A stretch of DNA of 64,000 nucleotides from assembly GCA_022575985.1 (NCBI GenBank), contig JAKSXM010000007.1:22942501-23006500 (forward strand), written 5' to 3'. Position numbers and translations under genes: made by a program. Within the stretch, counting starts at the first letter, position 1. Each line of letters starts with the position of its first letter. Source of the DNA: Anagrus nilaparvatae. Its lineage: Eukaryota; Arthropoda; Insecta; Hymenoptera; Mymaridae. The notes below the pieces were generated by a model that was given only the letters and a program-made list of their open reading frames with translations, searched no databases and had not been told where the DNA came from. Shown here in pieces: positions 55,301 through 64,000 of this stretch.

Positions 55301-58300
55301 GACCTCTTAAAAATGATTAGAAGATGATAAAAAATTCAGCTTAAGCATGGTTAAAAACAGCTACTGTATTTTGTAACTTTGTTTTCATGAAAAGCTTGTT
55401 ATATAAATTATATTGGATAATTTTTTAAATTGGCGTTTTTTTTTAATTTTTTTTTTTTTATTTTGTACAACAATAATTTAAAAAAATAATAATTGAATCA
55501 TAATATAGTTATTGGAAACCTAGAAACATCCATCGTTGTGATAATTTTTGCAGTATATCAATTTGGAAATACTTTATTATCGTTATATATTTTAAAACCA
55601 TTTTTTTAAGAAATTATTTTTACAACCACTGCCCTGTTAAAAAAATTATCAACAACAAAATTTCTGAGATCTGTGGCACACAGAATTTCAGAAATCCTCT
55701 TTTCTGTCGATAATTTCAGTTTTATCTCAATATTAGATTTCTTGGAAAATTCTACTTAAATTCTCCTTTTCAGATAGGTACTTCTGAAACACTGAAAAAA
55801 AACAATAAAAAGAAAATAAATAAAAAGCTATGTAAATTTAAAAAAAATATTTATGAAATTTTACTTATTTTTCTTTTGTAAAAAGGAAAATCTGGTAAGA
55901 ATTTTTCAAAATTTTCATACAGTGACAAAAAAATGGCTCTCAAAAATGGCTCTCAAAGACCACAGAAATTATGTTCTTTTGATGCTATTTCTTTAACTTG
56001 CATCTACTCTTGGAACTGTATCTTGGCCAATATTTTTTAAAAACTGCATGGTACCATTCATTTTTGGGGGACTTTTTTTGTTAAATCACGAATTGAAATA
56101 ATCCTCGAAACTCCAACCCCCAGTCTTTCTAAAAAACTTGCAAGTAAAAAAGACATAGAATACTTCATATACATAATTGTATTTCTATGATTTTATTGGA
56201 TGCAAATTTTTATAATTTCTGATAAACAGTAATTATTTATCAATAGTATTGGATCTTTAGTTTATAAAATATGTCACTTTTATCAAAGTGAAAATGTCTT
56301 ATTAGCACTAAAATAAATTAGATTATTATTGATTATTTTTTAATTAAATCACGATTTGAAATTATCATTATTATTATTATTATTACAACAAAGTCACACC
56401 TTTCATCAACTCTATATTATAGTATAGAAAAATTTTTATAAAATACAAATAGATTAATTATGTTCACTTGAGAAACATATATATCATGATTCAATTGATT
56501 AAATGTTTTACATTCTCTATAAATTACTTTTTTTTTCTAAATAAAAATATATCATGCAAAAAACTTGATAACAAATGTTCAATTGAACATTTTATAAAAA
56601 TTATAACATGTATAAAACATAACAAACAATATTCTCAATATGTATAAAGGTGACATGTTATATGTTGAATTTTTCTCTTGTTGCTGTTCTTTTTAATAGT
56701 TTTTTTCCTTTTTTTTTTTAAATATGACATACGTGTGAAGTCGAGTATAGTATAAAAGAAAAAGAAAATATAATACAACTCTGACTGATTTATACGCGTG
56801 ATCAGGTCATGTAAAAAAAGTTTTTTCAATATTTTATTTATGTTTTTTATTTATCATTGTGTAGGTGTGTTTATACAATGCAATATATTTTTTAAGATTT
56901 ATATTTTTGTTTAATTATTATTTATTGATTTTTAATTATCAGATATAAATTTATCTTTACCTACACTTGGAAGATTTCAATTTCAGATATAATATCCTGT
57001 ATTATTTTACGAAACTTTCTTTCTAATTGTATTGAAAAATATTAAATTTTTAAATATAGTAGTGTTTTTTAAGAAAAGGAAATTTTTTAATTCCATATAA
57101 GAATATTAGATCGAATTATTGATTATAATTTTGTGTTTTCGGAAAAGGCTAATAAAAAAAATTCTAATGCCCATATAAAATAAAAATCTTAAATTATTTA
57201 TAAAGTTCCTTTATTGATAAATGCAATAAAAATTATAACGGTCTGACAATATTGTAAAATTTTGACAATATATTTTTGTGATTGCAAGGTGACGAAATAC
57301 TGGTGACTAAATCTTAAAAAATACTTTTTACGATACAATGTTACGCATAAAAAAATAACCACGAGAAACAAATCGATCATTATTTTGATTATATGCTTTT
57401 TTATTTTTTATTCACGTCCGGTGAAATTTGAGACAAAATTCAAGGATTGGACTTACTAATCTTAATGATTATTAAAAAAGCAAATTATTATAAATTTAAT
57501 AAAACTATAATGTTGATACAATAAATTTAAAATTACATAAAAAAAAATGAAAATAACCTTTTATATGTAGGGATAAAAAATTAATATATTAGGCACCAAT
57601 TTTTCCGTTGCTACAGAACATTTTGCATTTCTTATTTATAATGACGAGTTTAATTTGGAGATGCCTTCTTGCTTTGAATAATTAAATCAAAGTTTCAGAG
57701 TATCAATACTTATTTTAATGTCCTCGAGTGTCTTTTAGTTTTGTGAATTATCAATTTATGATCCAAAATAACCATTTCGTTTCTGTAAAATTTGATGATT
57801 GACCTATATGAAATAAATTAACATGTATACAATCAAAATTCTTGTTCATACCTGTTTTAAAGTTCGTCTTTTAGAAATTTTATTCATTTGCTAAATGATT
57901 CACAAAATTTTAGTGGTATAATTTTTAAAATTTATGTAAAAATATTTTATCCTGATTATAAAACAACCAAACATTATATTAAAGCAGGATTAGAAACCAC
58001 CAGAAACAGATATTTTAAAGAATTCTGAAATAGTTTAGATATATTATGATGTATTACTCACCTTTAAATGTTAATAAGTTAAATCAGGTTAAATCTAGTT
58101 AATTTATTTGAGTGATTTAAAAATATTGGTATCGATAAAATTAATAAATTGTACAATAAAATCTGGCACAATTTATTATTTATATATCCTTAAAAGTTCA
58201 TTTTGCTTGCGAGAAAAGTTCGTTGAAAGTTTCTTTCTATTTGGGATAGACCACACTTACTATGTCCCATGATTATCCCTGAAGCTATTAATTTTATATA

Positions 58301-61300
58301 AAAATACGAGTAAACGGAGCAATAAAGTTACTAAGATTTAAAGAATTTATTTAAAAATTTGAAAAATTAGATTTAGCGAGAGATTTAGACCATATGATTT
58401 TGAATGATTTAATAAAAAGCACCAAACTACCAAAGATTTCTTATCAATATTATAATTCAGAAATACTTGTTTCCACACTCAAATAAAACAGCTTTCCCTT
58501 ATTACAAACATAAAATTATTATTTACAAATGAAACAAATTAAATAAACAAATATATGAAAATAATATTTATTGATCAATAAATTCCTTTCCAATTTCAGA
58601 TTACGAACTTAATAAAGTGAAAGCTTTAAATACACAAAATCATTGAATAAATTTAATTTAAAGTTCTTGGAATGCTTATATTTAATATAAAAAGAGGTGA
58701 GGAAAGCGCGAGACTTATGAGCTAACATAAAATTAAAATGAAATTATAACGACGATAGAAATCTCTTAAGAAAAATGCACCTGTTTACATATAAATATAT
58801 ATCATCTTCCGATTATAATAAGGACATACAATTTTTTATTTTAACCAAATTTTAATCAAAAAAAAAAAAAACTAATTACATACTATCATATTTTTTTAAG
58901 TATTAAATACATAAATAAAAAGAAAAATTTTTTGTTCATATAATTATTTACAGTTTATGTATATAATACAATTCGAGTAAATTAAATACAATATATTCTT
59001 GTGACGTTTTTTTAATTAAAAATATAAAAATAAATTTTTTTAATATAACGAAAAAAATCTTAAGATATTATCGTATAAATAAAAAAGATAATTTGATCAG
59101 ATATTTTAAAGTAACTTGTATAATATCGAATTACTTTTTTTTAGGAGTATAAAATTAATTTTTTTTTTTTTAAGTTTTAACCAATTATAAAGAAGATTTT
59201 ATTTACAAATTGAATAATCGTTTTAACCTAATTCGTTTAAGTTTTTTTTAATTTAACTATAATGTAATTTACATTATACCCTTTTTTTGTTAGCTGGTTT
59301 TTACGGGTCGAGGAAAACTTTTAATTGTATGGTATTTTATAATTAGTCAAATATATTTTTTTTTTACTTCAAACGGGAGGATTCAGTTTTTTGTGAAAGT
59401 AATAAGTTTGTGCCAAAAAAACCATAAATTTTATTGTGCATAGCAAATTTTATCTTTTTTCAAATCGAAGTTTTGCTAAATTTTAGAAAATGGCTTTATG
59501 ATTAGATTTAGAGCTTTTGGTTACAGGGGTTTTAAAATACATTGCTATACCTGCAAATAACGTGCTAGGAGAAAATACTGTAAATTTACGACAAGAAACA
59601 GTAAATTTGTGAAAAACTAAATTTAAAATTCTTAAATACATAGTTGTATATTTACAAAAAATAGTTGTTAATTCGCCAAAAAAATTAAGAATTTTGGATT
59701 ATTATATTATAATTATCTAGATATTTTTAAATGGTATGGTAAGTGACGTGGTAAGTCACGAAAACTATAATAAAGTAAGAATATACAAGTTGTAAGGTAA
59801 AAAATTCCTAAAAATCAATTTATTTAAAATTTAATTTGATATTTATTGAAAAAAAAGAGAGAAATATTATTTTTCCGATACTACAAAATCAATTATGAAA
59901 ATATCGGAGAAAAAAAAATACAGGAAAATTAATAAAGTTTCGGTTTAAGTTCACGAAGAAGATTATTATTAAAAAATATTTTCTTAAAAAAAAAATATTT
60001 TAAATTAAAAAGGTATTTAAATTTTTGAAATAAGAAAAAAGGAGAAAATGCTTTTTATCTTTTCTTTACAGGCATATGAGAAAATTTTAACGTCATTTTT
60101 AAACACAAGTAGAAAAAAAATATATTATAGAAGTAAAGAGTTTGTGTGTTGTTACTTTGTGCTTGGGAGACAAACACATATAGCATTGAAGGTAAAAATC
60201 CTTTAATATTATAAAGCTTGTCGAAAAACTTAGATTACTTTTAGAGTCCGAAGTAAAGTTTTTTACTTTTTTCTTTAGTTTCATGTCTCATATATGAACT
60301 TCATATATAACTTTATAGAAAGAAAAGTATGCATCATGTCTTAGTATTTTTAATTAAATATTTTATGTAAGTGCATTAGGCTGTCTTTTTTTCTTTTTCC
60401 AACTATCGAAAATTTTTGTTGCCTATATAGTAAAACTAAGTTTCATTTTCATCAAATAGTATTGGTAATTACGTGGGTACTGGAACTTTTTTTAAAAGCT
60501 TTTTTCGTATACAGCAAACATAAATTAATTTTTTATATATACTTTATTTTCTTTCTTTAAAAATAAAATATGAATTTTGGAAAAAAATGCTGATTTTATA
60601 TTAAAAAATATTTTCCTTTTAGGTATGTATACGAAATTTCTTGCAAAATTCAATTTTGGGGCCTAAAAGTTGATTTGGATTGCGCATGCGCGAGAAAATT
60701 ATTATTCACGATTTTGTTTTTGAAATCAATTGTCTCAAATTGTTCATGTTTGTTTTATCAGGTTTAAATTTCTTGTTTTATATCCTATTTTAACCTCATA
60801 AAAAAATCTGTGAAAGAAAGTATTCTAAAAGCTCCAGGTCAAAAAATGATATTTCTTAAATAACTAGTTTCCCAAATATTAAAATTTTTCGCCAAATCAC
60901 GAGGCCAAATGAAAACCTGATCAAAAATTTCAAATTCACGTGAAATTTTACTAAAGCGTGTAAATTTTAGTAAAAATGGCGAAATTTTAAAGTTTAGATT
61001 TAGAAACCTTAAACAGAGTGGGAGGACTTATTTTTAGTTGCATTTTTGGAAAAAAATAGTTTACTATACGTATATTTCCGTTTTATATAGTTTTCTAATA
61101 CTTACAATAGTTTTCTAATAAATATCTACGATTATGCAGTTCGAATTAGGCCCAGCTGGAGTGGAATATCTTATATATTAGTCGAAAAAAACCTTTTAAA
61201 ACATTTAATTTTAAGCATAAATCTTAATCTAGAATTAAAAACTATCATAACAACGTTGAAATCCAAATTAAATTAAAAATATTTTGCTTCATTTCTACAG

Positions 61301-64000
61301 ATTCCTAATTTGTATGTCGATGCTACTAGCGAAAACTTCGTTAACTCAGAGGGGACAGGGGGGGCATGTTAATTTAAATGTGTGTTGGCGTAGTTTTCGG
61401 CTCCAAAATGAACTGGTGTTTTTTTCGTTAGTAGCGTCGATTTACATGAGCTAAGACATCTGATGCATATCTTAACAATGCTGCATGGCCAAAATTGTAC
61501 TTATCTACTTATAAACTAATTTTTAAGAAGTATCACACTTAAATATACGTGTATAATCTAAATTCTAAAAAGGATCTTTATTCTCATCTATTGTTAGAAT
61601 TCATATTACACTAATAAATTTGATAAAAAGAGGTGTATTTGTAAATGTACGCATTTCTTAGAATTTTAAATTTGCTTAGAAAAAAGCACAAAAAAATTAT
61701 TAAATTAAAAAAAAAGTTTCTTGTATTTTCTCTTTAACAACATTAAATTCTTAAACGACAAAGTTACTTTTTCCTTTTGTAAAAAAAAGGAAAAGTAATG
61801 AATTGCTCGGTACAGTAATCCAGGGTTTATATATATATAGTAGTATATTTACCACAAAACTTGGAAGAAAATATACATTCGAAGAAAAATTGTTAAATTA
61901 CTTATTTTCTTGGTTAGTACAGTTAAGGGTGGTTATAATATAGTGAATGAAGTGAATTACTCGACAATTATTATTCAGAGTTTTATATATATATGTATAA
62001 ACGATTGTTGAAACTTTTTCAAGAGTATAATCATTTTTCTGACATTTTTCTAGATGAAATTTTAATTAAATTATTGATAAAATGTGCTATTCTTACTAGC
62101 TTTTGACATTTTTATATTTTTTAATAGAATTTCATAACTTTAATTTATATTATATATAGTATTACCATTTTTTATACTATTTAATTGACTGAAATTTTTT
62201 AATGATTGTTAAAACTTTTTTTCTTTATTATTATTATTATTATTTCTTTATGCTTTTATACTTTCTAAAAACTTATTATTTTTTTAAATCTCAAGTAGTA
62301 ATCAAAATTTTTTTGGTTATTTTGGAAAGCAGTTTATCGTTCAATTTAATTAATGCAATAATTTTAATATAAATTAACCGTTTAACGCCGATGAAATAAT
62401 CTACGTGTCAATTTGTTTTTGCATACCAAATTAATGTTAAAACCTAAATTTACATTTCTAATTTCTATGCAATAATTTTAGTATAAACAATATTGCTAAA
62501 GAACTAAAGTAAATAATATATTTTGATAAATTTTTGATCTCATAAACACAATAGGTTACATTATTTGCGAAAATGGTGGTTCAAAGATTTTGACCAACTT
62601 TAGTTAAAAATTAGATTGTAACGAGTGAATAAACAATTCAAAAGTTACGTGCTTATGTAAAATTTAATGCAGAATCTAAATTCTATTTGGTCCACTTACT
62701 TGGTGGGAAGTTTGAAATTTCTTGAACTTTCAAAAGCTGGTATTCTTTAATCTGAGGCTTTACTTCCGCCTACTGATACTTTTCTTTTAGTAATTTAAGT
62801 TCTACTAGAATATTTTTGAATAATACGTTTTTGAAAACTTTAAAATGTCGCCATTTTATACGAATCCTTCAAAGTTTGCTGAAAGTTATATTATGTATAA
62901 TTTCTCAAGAAGTCCAAATTTTCTGTCAGATTTTTATGTAATCAATTGAGTTGGCTGGCTATCCAAAAACTTATGAAAATAATAGCTTAAAAAATAGGTG
63001 GAAAACAAAATAATGGCTGCTAAAATAAAAGATTTTATCTAAAAAGTTGAAATTTACTGAGTAAAATTATTTTTAGTTATGCTTTCGAAAAAAAATATTT
63101 TTAGTCGATTTTTACAGTTTAACCTATGCCCAGTTGAAGTGGCACCCCTCACATTGTTAAAACCTAAAAAATGAGATTTTTCATTTATATCCACAAAATG
63201 TAACTATATGAGTATCTCCAATATAATTATATCTTGATTATCAGTTTAAAAAAACTCAGTTCTTCTCTTTTTGTAAACAACTAAAAAAGAATTTGCTAAT
63301 TGCATTTCTGAAAACAAAAATACAATAATGATGATAATTTAGAAACCCTTTTTTGCATATAAAAGGAAATCAATAGCATTAAACTTTAATATTTGCATTT
63401 CTTTGATAAATAATCTGCATACATGTTATTTCTATGCATATATATTGAGATACCTATATAATTCAATGTAAGTATATTTTCTTAAACTATTACAGCTTAT
63501 ATACTTAATATACATTTATCTAGTTTTTTTAGGGATGTACAATAACATATAACAACAATTTTAATATTTAACAAAGAAACAATGATTTTACTTCCGTGTT
63601 ATATATGTTAAAGAATATATTTAACATTTTTTTGTTTTTAGATACATACAACGCATCGTTTTTCTCTGCCTGAGTTCTTATTGTATTGGTAAATAAATGT
63701 TATTAAAGAATTCTTGCTCCAAATAAAATATTAGAAGAGCTGTACTTGAAATATTTTTTTGTCTCTTTTGTACTTGTTTTATTATATACTTTTTATAAAT
63801 ATTCTTTTCTTTAATATTTTTATAAATTATTGGTTATTAAGTTAGCCTTTGTTAAGGTAATTTTTATGATTGTTAACTATTTTATAATATTTTTAGTCGA
63901 GTTGATTATTACTGATTTTCTAGTTTTAACAATAGGTGATTTAGATTTTGGGTCAAACACTCGTTCATTATTGTATTTAGTTTGAAAAATACACTGAAAT
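52331..64000. other. AT-rich non-coding DNA to the window end
   Basis: No gene, RNA gene or transposon is recognised over 11.7 kb. There are homopolymer runs, an (ATT)n run near 56370 and 62225, and slightly GC-richer patches near 52970-53110 and 53700-53830. A 78-codon frame at 53705-53941 has a Cys cluster and a hydrophobic tail but no family match. I see no convincing exon with both splice sites. Confidence 0.4.

Noticed and set aside
61130..61165. GTTCGAATTAGGCCC as a tRNA B-box
   Set aside because: No A-box, acceptor stem or anticodon arm can be drawn around it.

Overview
The window is very AT-rich eukaryotic DNA, most likely from an arthropod. It carries Penelope-like, piggyBac and Maverick-like elements, a THAP-type and a FLYWCH-type zinc finger, and many foldback repeats. 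The low GC and this mix of elements would fit an insect such as a hymenopteran, but nothing in the sequence fixes the species. I found no rRNA, tRNA, bacterial operon or CRISPR array, and no intact host gene. The window is essentially a nest of mobile elements in AT-rich intergenic or intronic DNA.

The main object is an 11.3-kb element at 2803-14107. It consists almost wholly of two inverted arms of about 5.6 kb around a 130-bp asymmetric core. Both outer ends begin with the same sequence (AGTAGATAGGTAATGTCGAT) and are flanked by a perfect 6-bp target duplication, AAAACG. It sits inside a THAP-like zinc-finger coding fragment. Each arm carries the same three genes with identical predicted proteins: a 334-aa protein of the DUF8207-like type, a 127-aa acidic orphan and a 280-aa FLYWCH protein. 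The 334-aa and 280-aa proteins share an ungapped C-terminal module. The arms also carry a 71-bp tandem array with six TGACGTCA sites, GC-rich edge repeats, and 20-21-bp repeats at the centre. The 6-bp duplication, the 5'-AG ends and the gene types point to the Maverick/Polinton (adintovirus-like) group, yet no polymerase, integrase, ATPase, protease or capsid gene is present. I read it as a non-autonomous inverted-dimer or all-TIR derivative.

The rest by region: 1-2.7 kb, an 821-bp TIR element and short dispersed repeats. 14.1-22.7 kb, a possible single exon, a higher-order tandem repeat with a CA microsatellite, and a degenerate palindrome. 22.7-25.5 kb, two 5'-truncated Penelope-like copies head to head, one retaining a GIY-YIG endonuclease region with a premature stop. 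26.2-35 kb, a MITE-like repeat and a nested palindrome containing AAGATGGCGG-type tandem arrays, a TTAA-flanked element and hairpin repeats. 37.7-38.4 kb, a foldback repeat. 39-46.3 kb, minisatellite-like dispersed repeats, a duplicated hairpin repeat and a 1.1-kb piggyBac relic keeping only its cysteine-rich C-terminal domain. 46.3-64 kb, AT-rich DNA with no recognisable gene and one degenerate tandem array at 51.8-52.3 kb.
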